A stretch of DNA of 64,000 bases, taken from Couchioplanes caeruleus. Lineage in GTDB: Bacteria; Actinomycetota; Actinomycetes; Mycobacteriales; Micromonosporaceae. The position numbers and the translations under genes are program-made. The stretch lies in NCBI RefSeq assembly GCF_003751945.1, contig NZ_RJKL01000001.1, forward strand, positions 1 through 64,000, written 5' to 3'. The stretch's first letter is position 1. Each line of letters opens with the position of its first letter. Under the pieces are notes generated by a model that worked only from the letters and a program-made list of their open reading frames with translations, had not been told where the DNA came from and did no database searches. Below, piece by piece: positions 52,069 to 60,237 of the stretch.

Positions 52069-52625
52069 CCGACGAGGAGGTGACCGGCTGGGCGCTGGCC
52101 GCCGGCCGCGGCGACGCGGACGCGGCCGCGGCGTTCGTCCGGGCCACCCAGCGTCAGGTCCGGCGCTTCCTGCACCACCTCGCTGGCCCCGGTGAGCTCG
52201 ACGACCTGGTCCAGGAGACCTATCTGCGGGCGCTGCGCAGCCTGCCCGGCTTCGCCGCCCGTTCGAGCGCGCGGACCTGGCTCTACACGATCGCCCGGCG
52301 GGTGGCGGTGGACCAGGTGCGCGCGGCGGTGGTGCGTCCCCGGCTCGCCCCGGTCGAGGACTGGCAGGCCGCCGCCGACGTGGCGACGGCCGCCGACCGG
52401 CCGCGCTTCGAGGAGCATGTGGCCCTGCGCGACCTGCTGTCCGGCCTGGCGCCGGAGCGGCGGGAGGCGTTCGTGGCGACCCAGGTCCTCGGCCTGTCGT
52501 ACGCCGAGGCGGCCGAGGTCTGCGCCTGCCCGGTGGGGACCATCCGGTCCCGGGTCGCCCGCGCCCGCGAGGACCTGGCGGCCCAGGTGGCCGGCGCGGA
52601 CGAGCGGGTGACGGGTGCCGGCTGA
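52065..52625 (+). CDS. ECF sigma factor (SigC-like)
   Basis: 186 residues from GTG 52065. Region 2 (about 20-85) has LDDLVQETYLRALRSLPGFAARSSARTWLYTIARRVAVDQ, and region 4 (about 125-175) has LSGLAPERREAFVATQVLGLSYAEAAEVCACPVGTIRSRVARAR. Layout matches short ECF factors with no extension. No anti-sigma gene is adjacent. The GTGA overlap with ycnI couples it to a copper protein, hinting at copper-linked regulation. Confidence 0.93.
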   Translation: MTDEEVTGWALAAGRGDADAAAAFVRATQRQVRRFLHHLAGPGELDDLVQETYLRALRSLPGFAARSSARTWLYTIARRVAVDQVRAAVVRPRLAPVEDWQAAADVATAADRPRFEEHVALRDLLSGLAPERREAFVATQVLGLSYAEAAEVCACPVGTIRSRVARAREDLAAQVAGADERVTGAG

Positions 52626-52628
52626 CGC

Positions 52629-53261
52629 TCAGGAGCCGGTATAGGCGGCGTACGTGCGTTCGGCGGCGGCCCGGGCCTGCTCCGGGGCGTCGCCGCCCGC
52701 GATCGCGGCCTCGGCCCAGGCGTCCGCGCCGAGCCGCATGAACTCCTTGCCCTCCGGCGACGCCATCCAGGCGGGGCCGTCCTTCGGGTCGAGGGCCGTG
52801 GCGGGGTCGGTGAGGTGATTGGCCAGGCCCCAGAGGCCCAGTTCCCAACCGAGGCCGGTGGCGCCGGGCCCGTACTGCTCCCAGATCTCGGCGCTGACGT
52901 GCGCGACGTGCTCCAGCTCGAGGCGCGTGCGCCCGTCGCCCTCTCGTGTCAGCCGGACCTCGATCCAGCTCACCTCGTTGTTGTACTCCCACGTGGCCGC
53001 GAAGCCGGTCGGGCGCTCGCAGCGGCTGATCGTGCCACCCGCATTGCCCTCGAGCTGGTAGCTTCCGCCCTCGCGCAGGTCGCCGGTGATCGGCAGGAAC
53101 CAGCGCGGGATGCGCTCGGCGCTGGTCACCGCCTCCCACAGGTCCTCGATGCCGGTGTCGTAGACCTGGCTGATCGTGGCGACCTTCGCCTCCCCGGCTT
53201 CGAGGTGGCGGTCACCGACGGTCCGGCGTACGTCGTTGATCTGCTGCTTGATCTGAATCAT
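52629..53261 (-). CDS. SRPBCC (AHSA1-like) protein, second ArsR-paired copy
   Basis: 210 residues. AHSA1-like features are ISQVYDTGIEDLWEAVTSAERIPRWFLP, DLREGGSYQLEGNAGGTI and TWEYNNEVSWIEVRLT; a C-terminal helical extension (about 150-210) contains GKEFMRLGADAWAEA. Ligand unknown. ATG 53261 overlaps the arsR stop (ATGA), so the two are co-translated. Longer than the copy at 25.9 kb and only distantly similar, so not a recent duplicate. Confidence 0.9.
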   Translation of the reverse strand: MIQIKQQINDVRRTVGDRHLEAGEAKVATISQVYDTGIEDLWEAVTSAERIPRWFLPITGDLREGGSYQLEGNAGGTISRCERPTGFAATWEYNNEVSWIEVRLTREGDGRTRLELEHVAHVSAEIWEQYGPGATGLGWELGLWGLANHLTDPATALDPKDGPAWMASPEGKEFMRLGADAWAEAAIAGGDAPEQARAAAERTYAAYTGS

Positions 53262-53620
53262 GGAGTCACTCCCGAGTCGTCGTCGCCTGCGGCGAGCCGC
53301 CGCTGCCGTTTGCCGCGGACCACCTCGGTGGCCAGCGCGTCCAGATGTGGCGTCCAGAACCGCCGGAACCGGTCCAGCCAGGCGTCGGCCTCGCGCAGCG
53401 CGGTGTCGTCCACCGCGTAGAGCCGCCGGGCGCCGTCGGCGCGGACGGTGGCGAAGCCGTTGTCGCGTAGCACCCGAAGGTGCTGGGAGACCGCCGGTTG
53501 CGAGACCCCGAACTCGGCCCGGATGACCTCGGTGAGCGCCCCGGCGGACCGCTCACCGTCGGCGAGCAGCTCCAGCAGGCGGCGGCGCACCGGGTCGCCG
53601 AGCACGTCGAACGCATGCAC
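53258..53620 (-). CDS. ArsR family repressor
   Basis: 120 residues. The helix-turn-helix pattern is FDVLGDPVRRRLLELLADGERSAGALTEVIRAEFGVSQPAVSQHLRVLRDNGF, with wing ARRLYAVDD. No metal site. It starts at 53620; GCTTATATAAGC at 53642-53653 just upstream is a perfect palindrome suited to autoregulation. Confidence 0.93.
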   Translation of the reverse strand: MHAFDVLGDPVRRRLLELLADGERSAGALTEVIRAEFGVSQPAVSQHLRVLRDNGFATVRADGARRLYAVDDTALREADAWLDRFRRFWTPHLDALATEVVRGKRQRRLAAGDDDSGVTP

Positions 53621-53641
53621 GCGGCGAGGTTATCAGGGCGA

Positions 53642-53653
53642 GCTTATATAAGC
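53642..53653. promoter_or_regulatory. Palindrome GCTTATATAAGC, probable ArsR operator
   Basis: A perfect 12-bp palindrome 21 bp upstream of the arsR start and 50 bp before the divergent lipoprotein gene. Its TATATA core stands out in this GC-rich region and could also be a -10 box. Confidence 0.65.
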
Positions 53654-53702
53654 CAAGGCTGAATCATGCCTGTCGCGGACCCGTCCTTGGCAGGATCGGG
53701 CC

Positions 53703-54434
53703 ATGCGATCGGCGCGGGTCCTGGCGGCCGTCCTGCTGCTGGCCGGCTGCGACGGGGATGCGCCCCGGGCGGAGGATGCGCCCCGGGCGGAGCCGGCGCC
53801 GCTGCGGACCGCCTCGGCCGGCACCGGGTGGGGCGCGCCGTCGCGCCCTTCGCCCAGCCGGACCACCCGGGAGCCGGTCACGACCACCGCGGCGCCGGCC
53901 ACCGGCGGCTGGGAGGTGACCGTCTACTACACCGCCGTGGAGGACTACCACTCCGGCCAGCCCGAGACGGTCACCGGCTGCCCGCGGCTCGACTGCGCGC
54001 ACGGCGACGAGGACCTGGGGGAGTACAAGTCCGACTTCGTCGAGGCCGTCCAGGAGGAGGGCACCGGGCGCACCGCCGGGGGCGACTATCTGAACTGGTC
54101 CCACGACATCGGCTACTGGCTCGACACCCGGCCGCGCGACGCCGCCGGCCAGGCCCTGCGACCGTTCGTCTCCGCCGCCGCCGATCCGCAGGTGCTGGCC
54201 CGCGGCACCCGCTTCCGGATCGTCGGGTGCGGCCACCAGGACGACGGCTCCCGCGCCGCGGCCGACGTCTGTGCCGCCCTGCGCGCCGCCCGCTGGACGG
54301 TGACCGACGAGTTCACGCCGGGACTCGGCGGCGACAAGCACGTCGACGCCTACATCGGCGAGCAGACCGGGCCCGGCTTCACCGACTCGCCGTGGTACCT
54401 GACGCTGTACGACGCGACCCTGCGGACCGGGTGA
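53703..54434 (+). CDS. Lipoprotein with a possible 3D/double-psi barrel domain
   Basis: 243 residues. A lipobox signal (VLLLAGC, Cys17) is followed by a disordered Pro/Ala/Thr linker (to about 68) and a domain of about 170 residues. Segments GTRFRIVGCG, W-TVTDEFTPGLGGDKHVDAYIG and four Cys suggest a 3D or RlpA-like double-psi beta-barrel, folds found in cell-wall lytic enzymes. Assignment is by resemblance only. It is divergent from arsR. Confidence 0.7.
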   Translation: MRSARVLAAVLLLAGCDGDAPRAEDAPRAEPAPLRTASAGTGWGAPSRPSPSRTTREPVTTTAAPATGGWEVTVYYTAVEDYHSGQPETVTGCPRLDCAHGDEDLGEYKSDFVEAVQEEGTGRTAGGDYLNWSHDIGYWLDTRPRDAAGQALRPFVSAAADPQVLARGTRFRIVGCGHQDDGSRAAADVCAALRAARWTVTDEFTPGLGGDKHVDAYIGEQTGPGFTDSPWYLTLYDATLRTG

Positions 54435-54437
54435 GGT

Positions 54438-54707
54438 TCAGGACGCGTACCGCTGCCGGGACCGCTCGCGGGCCTTGGCGGCCTCGACCTCCCGGTCCCG
54501 CGGCGGCGCGGCGGTGACGAGCTCGCCGAGCAGCTCCGCCGTCGCGGCGGCCACGGCGGCCACCGCCTTGTCGAAGGCGGCCTGGTTGCGCTGGGAGGGC
54601 TTCGTCGACCCGGCGACCTTGCGGACGTACTGCAGCGCGGCCGCGTGCACCTCGTCGGCGGTCGCCGGCGGCGCGAAGTTGTGCAGCGGGCGGATGTTTC
54701 GGCACAT
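54438..54707 (-). CDS. DUF2277 family protein
   Basis: 89 residues beginning MCRNIRPLHNFAPPATADEVHAAALQYVRKVAG, then TKPSQRNQAAFDKAV and ending TAAPPRDREVEAAKARER, all characteristic of DUF2277. The function is unknown. It is convergent with the 3D-like lipoprotein (3 bp) and divergent from the glycosyltransferase. Confidence 0.9.
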   Translation of the reverse strand: MCRNIRPLHNFAPPATADEVHAAALQYVRKVAGSTKPSQRNQAAFDKAVAAVAAATAELLGELVTAAPPRDREVEAAKARERSRQRYAS

Positions 54708-54742
54708 GGGCCGAGCGTATCCGCGCCGGGTAGGTTTCAGCG

Positions 54743-56398
54743 GTGACCGCGGACCTCGACGAGCGCAGCACCGCCGGGCCGGCCCCCGTCCGGCGGCGCC
54801 GGCGGTGGCTGGTGCCGCTGCTGGCGGTGCTGCTGCTCGTCCAGATGGCGGCCGCCATGGTCACCACCGCGGTGCAGCAGACCCCCACCATCGACGAGCC
54901 GGTGTACGTCGGCACCGCCGTCACCTACCTCGAGCAGCACAGCCTGCGCTACAACCCGGAACACCCGCCGCTGGGCAAGCTGCTCATGGCCGCCGGGCTG
55001 GCGTTCGCGTCGCCGGAGCTGGATCCGGCGTTCCGCGGCGACCAGACCGCGCTGGGCCGTCACGTGCTGTACGAGGCGGGCAACGACCCGTACGAACTCA
55101 TGCTCCTGGCCCGCCTCCCGATCATCCTGCTGACCCTGCTGTTCGGGCTGGTGGTCTTCGCCTTCGCCCGCGACCTCACCGGCCCCGCCGGCGGCGTGCT
55201 CGCCCTGGCCCTGTACGCCTTCTCGCCCGACGTCATCACCCACGGCTCGCTGGCGACCCTCGACGTGCCCGCGATCGGTTTCCTGCTGACGGCGGTCTGG
55301 CTGACCTGGCGGGCCCGCACGGGTGCGCGCACCCCGCTGCTCCTGGCGCTGGCGGGCGTGGCCCTGGGCGCGGCGCTCGCCACCCGGATGAGCGTGCTGC
55401 CCGCCGTGCCGGTCGTGCTGCTGCTCGCCCTGCTCGCGACGCCCGCGTGGCGCCGGCGGGTGGCGGCGGGGGAGCGGCTGCGCGGGCTGGCCCTGGCCGC
55501 CGGGGTGGGCGTCGTCGCGGTCGGGATCGTGTGGCTCGCCTACCTCGCCGTCGACCCCGGGCTGCGCTGGACCCCTCCGGCGGGGCTGCCCGACGAGGGG
55601 CTGCGCGGGCTGCTCACCGGCTTGCTGCCGCTGCCGGAGGCGTACCGCGACGGCATGCGCATCCAGTTCGCCTTCGAGGACTCGACGTTCAGCGGCTTCC
55701 TCTTCGGCCGGCACTACCAGGGCTCGCTCTGGTACTACCTGCCCGCGGCGCTGCTGGTGAAGACGCCGCTCGGCATGCTGGCGCTCTGGGTGGTCGGGGC
55801 CGTGGCGATGCTCGCCGTGCCGCGGCTGCGCCCGGCGGCGCCGTACGTCCTGGTCGTTCCCGCGCTGCTGCTCGCCGTGGCGATGACCGGCGCCCGCGAC
55901 TTCGGCACCCGGTACGCGATCTTCATGCCGATGTTCCTGGCCGTCGCCGCCGCAGCCGTCGTGGCCGTCCGGTGGCGACGCGCGCGTCTCACCGCCGGCG
56001 TGCTCGTCGTCCTCGTGGCGGTCAGCTCGCTGCGGACGTTTCCGTATTATCTGCCGTACTCGAACGAGGCCTTCGGCGGGCCGACCCGCACCCACCTGCG
56101 GCTGCACGACTCGAACGTCGACTGGGGGCAGGACCTCGGCCGGCTCGCCGACCGGCTGCGCGAGAAATATCCGGGCGAACCGGTATGGCTGGTCTACAAG
56201 GGCGCCGGTGTGCCCGAGGCGTACGGCATCAGCGCGCGCAACCCGCTCAAGGCGCCGGAAGAGGACGTGCACGGTCTGCTCGTGGTCTCCGACAGCTCCA
56301 TCGCCAAGGCCACCGGGCGGCTCGCGGCGCTGCTGCGCACCAGCGGCGAGCCGATCGACGAGGTCGGGCACTCCATCCGCATCTTCCGGCGGCCCTGA
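54743..56398 (+). CDS. PMT-like (GT39-type) membrane glycosyltransferase
   Basis: 551 residues from GTG 54743. Basic N-terminus, then about ten membrane helices. The first loop has TIDEPVYVGTAVTYLEQHSLRYNPEHPPLGKLLMA, containing the Asp-Glu and His-Pro-Pro features of protein O-mannosyltransferase/ArnT-like enzymes. The soluble C-terminal part (about 440-551) includes LRLHDSNVDWGQDLGRLADRL. It probably transfers a sugar from a polyprenyl-phosphate donor to a protein or lipid outside the membrane. TAGGTT at 54731-54736 suggests a leaderless start. Confidence 0.88.
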   Translation: MTADLDERSTAGPAPVRRRRRWLVPLLAVLLLVQMAAAMVTTAVQQTPTIDEPVYVGTAVTYLEQHSLRYNPEHPPLGKLLMAAGLAFASPELDPAFRGDQTALGRHVLYEAGNDPYELMLLARLPIILLTLLFGLVVFAFARDLTGPAGGVLALALYAFSPDVITHGSLATLDVPAIGFLLTAVWLTWRARTGARTPLLLALAGVALGAALATRMSVLPAVPVVLLLALLATPAWRRRVAAGERLRGLALAAGVGVVAVGIVWLAYLAVDPGLRWTPPAGLPDEGLRGLLTGLLPLPEAYRDGMRIQFAFEDSTFSGFLFGRHYQGSLWYYLPAALLVKTPLGMLALWVVGAVAMLAVPRLRPAAPYVLVVPALLLAVAMTGARDFGTRYAIFMPMFLAVAAAAVVAVRWRRARLTAGVLVVLVAVSSLRTFPYYLPYSNEAFGGPTRTHLRLHDSNVDWGQDLGRLADRLREKYPGEPVWLVYKGAGVPEAYGISARNPLKAPEEDVHGLLVVSDSSIAKATGRLAALLRTSGEPIDEVGHSIRIFRRP

Positions 56399-56413
56399 CT
56401 GAGCGTGGCTCAG
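56399..56413. terminator. Small hairpin between convergent genes
   Basis: CTGAGC-GTG-GCTCAG folds into a 6-bp stem with a 3-nt loop and overlaps the GGDEF-EAL stop. It may terminate transcripts from both sides. Short and without U-tract, so weak. Confidence 0.4.
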
Positions 56414-58473
56414 GAGCGGACGGCGGCCCGGTGACGGCCCGTCGCCGGCGGCCCGCCGGCCCGGTGGCCCGGCGCCGTCGCGGCGCGGGCCGTGCGCTCG
56501 GCACGCTCACAGGCCTCCGGCAGCTTGTCCGCCGGGACCGGGCGGCTCAGCGCGTAGCCCTGTGCGAAGTCGCAGGTCATGTCCCGCAGGCGGATCAGGG
56601 CGCCGACGTCCTCCACGCCCTCGGCGACCACCGAGAGGCCCAGGTTGTGGCCCAGGTCGATCGCGCTGCGGACCATCACCGCGTCCGGCGTGCCGTCGTC
56701 CTGCCCCAGCTCCTTGATGAACATCCGGTCGATCTTCAGCTCGTCGGCGGGCACGTGCCGCAACTGGGCAAGCGAGCTGAAGCCGGTGCCGAAGTCGTCC
56801 ACGGACACGCTGATGCCCTGGTCGCGGATCTCGCACAGGGCCCGTACGGTGCTCGCCGGGTCGGCCATGATGCTGGTCTCGGTGAGCTCGAGCCGCAGCA
56901 GCTCCGGCGGCAGCCCGGCCCCGGCAACGGTGGCCAGCACCGCCGGCACGAAGCCCGCGTCGACGAGGCAGCCCGGTGACACATTGACCGCCACGCAGTA
57001 GGGGCTTCCGGCGAGCCGCCACGCGGCGGCCTGACGGACCGCCAGGGCGAGCAGGTGGCAGGTCAGGCGCACCTCGAGGCCGCTGGTCTCGGCGATGCTC
57101 AGGAACGCCGCCGGGAGCAGCAGCCCCCGCTCGGGGTGGTCCCAGCGGACCAAGGCCTCCACCGAGGTGACGGCGCCGTCGCTGAGCCGTACCTGGGGCT
57201 GGTAGTGCAGCCGCAACCGGCCCTGCGGGTCCCCGTCGTCCAGCAGACCGCGCAGCTCCGCGAGGAGCTGCATGCGATCCTGCGAGCCGGTGTCCGAGCC
57301 GGCGTCGTAGACGGCGACCCCGCCTCCGCCGGCCTTCGCCCGGTACATGGCCGCGTCGGCGTGGCGGAACAGCTCCTCGCCGAGCCCCTCGGCCGCGCTC
57401 AGCGCGATGCCGAGGCTGCCGCTGATCGCCGCAGGGCCCTCTTCCAGCGCGAAGTTGCACCGCAGCGCGGCCACCATGCTCTCGGCCAGGGCGGTCGCCT
57501 CGCCGATGCACGTCACCCGGGGTAGCAGCACGGCGAACTCGTCGCCGCCGAGGCGCGCCACGACGCCCGCGTCACCGGCGGCGGCGCTCAGCCGCCGCCC
57601 GGCCTCCAGCAGCACCTGGTCGCCGGCGTGGTGGCCGAGGGTGTCGTTGACGGCCTTGAAGCCGTCGAGGTCGGCGACCATCAGCGCCACCTGGTGCTCG
57701 CCGGTGCCGGCCGCGTCGGACAGCGCGGCGTCGAGGCTCCGGCCGAAGAGGGTCCGGTTGGGCAGGCCGGTCAGCGGATCGTGCAGGGCCAGGTGACGGC
57801 TCTCGTCGGCCTGCTCGACGAGCCGGCGCTGATAGCCCAGCACGAGCCGCATGATCATGCCGACCAAGGCCAGCCCGGCGGCGAAACCGACCGCGGTGCC
57901 GACCAGCAGTCGTCCCTGGGTCTCGCGCAGCGCGGTCACCTGCTGCTGTGCGGCGTCGTGGTAGGCGCGTGCCACGTGGTCGACGTCGTCCTGCAACGAG
58001 TAGAACGCCGGCGTGACCTCGAGGCGGTCGAGCTGCGCGTGGCTGGGGTCGCTGTCGGCGACCAGCACCATCAGGCGCTCGGCGAGGTCACGGTAGCCGG
58101 TCTGCTGGTCTCGCAGGCGCCGCGCGTCCGCACGGGCCTGTTCGCCACCAGCCCGGATCACCTCGGCGAGGGTCTGGTCCGCTTCCTCCGCCACCCGCTG
58201 GAAGCGCTGCTTCACGGCGACCGAGGGCTCGACCTGGTAGTGCCGCAGGTTCACCTCCTGCATGGCGATGGCGATCCGGGCCTCGGTGAACAGGGCGGCG
58301 ACCACGAGGGCGCGCTGCTGCTCCTCGGTCGCCCGGGTGGTGTGCAGGGTGCCCTGCAGCACGTACGCCGCCAGCGCGAGCAGCACCGCGGCCAGGGCAG
58401 CGGTGGTTGCGGCGCCGCGGCGTACGAAGCCGGTGACGCGGGTGCGCAACGCACCACCCAGGGGCCTGACCAC
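56410..58473 (-). CDS. Membrane GGDEF-EAL c-di-GMP turnover protein
   Basis: 687 residues from GTG 58473; longer starts would run into the divergent binding-protein gene. TM1 about 18-40, an extracytoplasmic four-helix sensor (about 42-180), TM2 (about 185-205), GGDEF (about 225-390) with intact RLGGDEFAVLL, and EAL (about 405-650) with SVEALVRWDHP, AVNVSPGCL, LELTETS, VDDFGTG, LKIDRMFI, VAEGVED and QGYALSRP. Both catalytic sites look intact. A disordered Arg/Ala tail follows. Confidence 0.92.
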   Translation of the reverse strand: MVRPLGGALRTRVTGFVRRGAATTAALAAVLLALAAYVLQGTLHTTRATEEQQRALVVAALFTEARIAIAMQEVNLRHYQVEPSVAVKQRFQRVAEEADQTLAEVIRAGGEQARADARRLRDQQTGYRDLAERLMVLVADSDPSHAQLDRLEVTPAFYSLQDDVDHVARAYHDAAQQQVTALRETQGRLLVGTAVGFAAGLALVGMIMRLVLGYQRRLVEQADESRHLALHDPLTGLPNRTLFGRSLDAALSDAAGTGEHQVALMVADLDGFKAVNDTLGHHAGDQVLLEAGRRLSAAAGDAGVVARLGGDEFAVLLPRVTCIGEATALAESMVAALRCNFALEEGPAAISGSLGIALSAAEGLGEELFRHADAAMYRAKAGGGGVAVYDAGSDTGSQDRMQLLAELRGLLDDGDPQGRLRLHYQPQVRLSDGAVTSVEALVRWDHPERGLLLPAAFLSIAETSGLEVRLTCHLLALAVRQAAAWRLAGSPYCVAVNVSPGCLVDAGFVPAVLATVAGAGLPPELLRLELTETSIMADPASTVRALCEIRDQGISVSVDDFGTGFSSLAQLRHVPADELKIDRMFIKELGQDDGTPDAVMVRSAIDLGHNLGLSVVAEGVEDVGALIRLRDMTCDFAQGYALSRPVPADKLPEACERAERTARAATAPGHRAGGPPATGRHRAAVRS

Positions 58474-58556
58474 GGAGGCTCTGATCGGCAATCCGCGGCC
58501 GGGCTCAAGGCGAATGCAGTTCTCAGATGTCCGGGGGCCGGACCGATGAGGAGGCC

Positions 58557-59708
58557 ATGCGTCTGGTGACCGGTGCCGTTGCGGCACTCCTGATGGCGGT
58601 GACGTCCGGCTGCGCGAGCTCCGGGGAGCCGGACAAGGCGAGCGCCCCGGCGGCGGAGCCGATCCGCCTGGGCACCCTCGCCCCGCTGAGCGGGCGCAGC
58701 AGCCCGTCCGGCGAGGCCATGGTCCACGCCGCCCGGCTGGCGGTCGACGAGGCGAACGCCAAGGGCGGCGTGCTCGGCCGGCGCGTCGAGCTGGTGATCG
58801 GCGACGACGCCTGCGACCCGGGCACCGCCGTCACCGCGGCCCGCGACCTGGTCGTCCAGGACATCACGGTGTCGGTGGGCGGCTACTGCTCCAGCGCGAC
58901 CGTGCCCACGCTGAAGATCTTCCGGTCGGCGGGCGTACCCATGGTGATCTCCCAGTCGAACTCCACCGACCTGCTGGCACCGAAGTACGACAGCGTCTTC
59001 CTGCTCAGTGGCACGGTCGCGGCCGAGGCGGACTTCGCGGTGGACTGGATGAAGCGCCTCGGGGGCAGTCGCCTGGCACTGGTCCACGACGGCACCAGCT
59101 TCCCCATGACCCTCGCCGGTTCCACGGCGGCGTCGGCCAAGCGCAAGGGCCTGGCCGTCAGCGCCGAACTCGAGCTCAGCCAGGGCGCGCCCAGCTACGC
59201 CCGGATCGCCGACGCGGTGATCCGCGGCGGTGCGGACGTCGCGTACTACACCGGGTACTACGCCGAGGCCAACCAGCTCATCGCGGACCTGCGCGCCCGC
59301 GGCTTCGACGGCAAGATCCTGGTCGGCGACGGCGCCACCGACGGTCCGCTGCTCGAGGGCCTCGGGGCGGCGCAGACCCGCGACCTCTACGGCACGGCGA
59401 TGCTGTGGCCGGAGCTCATGCCGGAGCTGAAGGAGTGGTCGCAGCGCTACCGCACGGCGGTGGGCGTCGAGCCGGGTCCGTCGACGGTCGAGGCGTACGA
59501 CGCCGTCACCGTCGCGCTGGACGCCATCCGGCGGGCCGGCAGCACGGACCGCGCGGCGGTGCGCAAGGCGATCGCCGAGACGAACATGACGGCGATGTCG
59601 GGCAAGGTCAGCTTCAACCCCGACGGTACGCGGACCGCGCCACGGTTCCTGCTGCTGCACGCCTCGGGGAATGGGTTCACGCTGGTTCGCCAGCCGCCGG
59701 ACGCCTGA
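58557..59708 (+). CDS. Branched-chain amino acid-type ABC binding lipoprotein
   Basis: 383 residues from ATG 58557 (AGGAGG upstream). Lipobox LMAVTSGC, then the two-lobed type I periplasmic-binding fold: IRLGTLAPLSGRSSPSGEAMVHAARLAVDEANAKGGVLGRRVELV, CSSATVPTLKIFRSAGVPMVISQSNSTDLLA, VAYYTGYYAEANQLIADLRARGFDGKILVGD. LivJ-like proteins bind amino acids or amides. No permease or ATPase genes are nearby, so it is either an orphan binding protein or a sensor. Confidence 0.92.
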   Translation: MRLVTGAVAALLMAVTSGCASSGEPDKASAPAAEPIRLGTLAPLSGRSSPSGEAMVHAARLAVDEANAKGGVLGRRVELVIGDDACDPGTAVTAARDLVVQDITVSVGGYCSSATVPTLKIFRSAGVPMVISQSNSTDLLAPKYDSVFLLSGTVAAEADFAVDWMKRLGGSRLALVHDGTSFPMTLAGSTAASAKRKGLAVSAELELSQGAPSYARIADAVIRGGADVAYYTGYYAEANQLIADLRARGFDGKILVGDGATDGPLLEGLGAAQTRDLYGTAMLWPELMPELKEWSQRYRTAVGVEPGPSTVEAYDAVTVALDAIRRAGSTDRAAVRKAIAETNMTAMSGKVSFNPDGTRTAPRFLLLHASGNGFTLVRQPPDA

Positions 59709-59792
59709 TCGACCACCCTTTCGGGCGAGCCGGGCGCGTCGATGCGTAACCGTTGCTCTATGGCAAGCATTGAGCCTCTACAGTGCACCTCG

Positions 59793-60128
59793 ATGCCTAT
59801 GCCGCCGTTCGCCATCGTCGCGCACCCCGCCGACGCCGGGGTCGCCTGCCTGGCACTGCACGGGGAGGTGGATGCCGAGGCGGCCGAGGCGCTGGAGGCG
59901 GCCGTCGCGCGCGCGGGGCGCCAGGCCGGCGTGAGCGACGTGGTTCTGGACCTCACGGCGGTCACCTTCCTCGACGCCGCCGGGGTCGCGGCGGTGGTCA
60001 GGTCCGCGCTCGCCGCGGCCGACGGCGGTGTCCGGCTGCGCACCCAGGGGGCGTGCGGCATCGTGCGCCGGGTCCTCGAGGTCACCGGCGTCCATGCCTG
60101 GCTCCGCGCGGCTCCCCAGAGGCGGTGA
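59793..60128 (+). CDS. STAS-domain protein lacking the phosphorylatable Ser
   Basis: 111 residues from ATG 59793 (TACAGT at 59779-59784, 8 nt before); ATG 59742 is an alternative. The STAS fold shows [22 protein letters not shown] and [20 protein letters not shown]. The usual Asp-Ser is Asp61-Ala62, so this protein cannot be switched off by phosphorylation there. It may be a constitutive antagonist or have another role. Confidence 0.8.
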   Translation: MPMPPFAIVAHPADAGVACLALHGEVDAEAAEALEAAVARAGRQAGVSDVVLDLTAVTFLDAAGVAAVVRSALAAADGGVRLRTQGACGIVRRVLEVTGVHAWLRAAPQRR

Positions 60129-60142
60129 CGGCGGCCACATTA

Positions 60143-60213
60143 CGATACGAGCCCGTTCCGTATCGATGACCTCCGGCCTAGGGTGTAGCTCAGATACGGA
60201 ACTGTTTCGTATC
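60143..60213. promoter_or_regulatory. Two TetR-type operators upstream of the MFS pump
   Basis: CGATACG-N9-CGTATCG (60143-60165) and GATACG-N9-CGTATC (60193-60213) share identical arms and spacing, centres 49 bp apart. The second ends 24 bp before the MFS ATG. Geometry fits dimeric TetR binding; the TetR gene lies just after the pump. Confidence 0.8.
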
Positions 60214-60237
60214 GTAAGTAGCCTCGGGGGCCACCAC

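Noticed and set aside
53642..53653. Origin of replication or attachment site at an AT-rich palindrome
   Set aside because: Only 12 bp, with no DnaA boxes or integrase; its position fits an ArsR operator.
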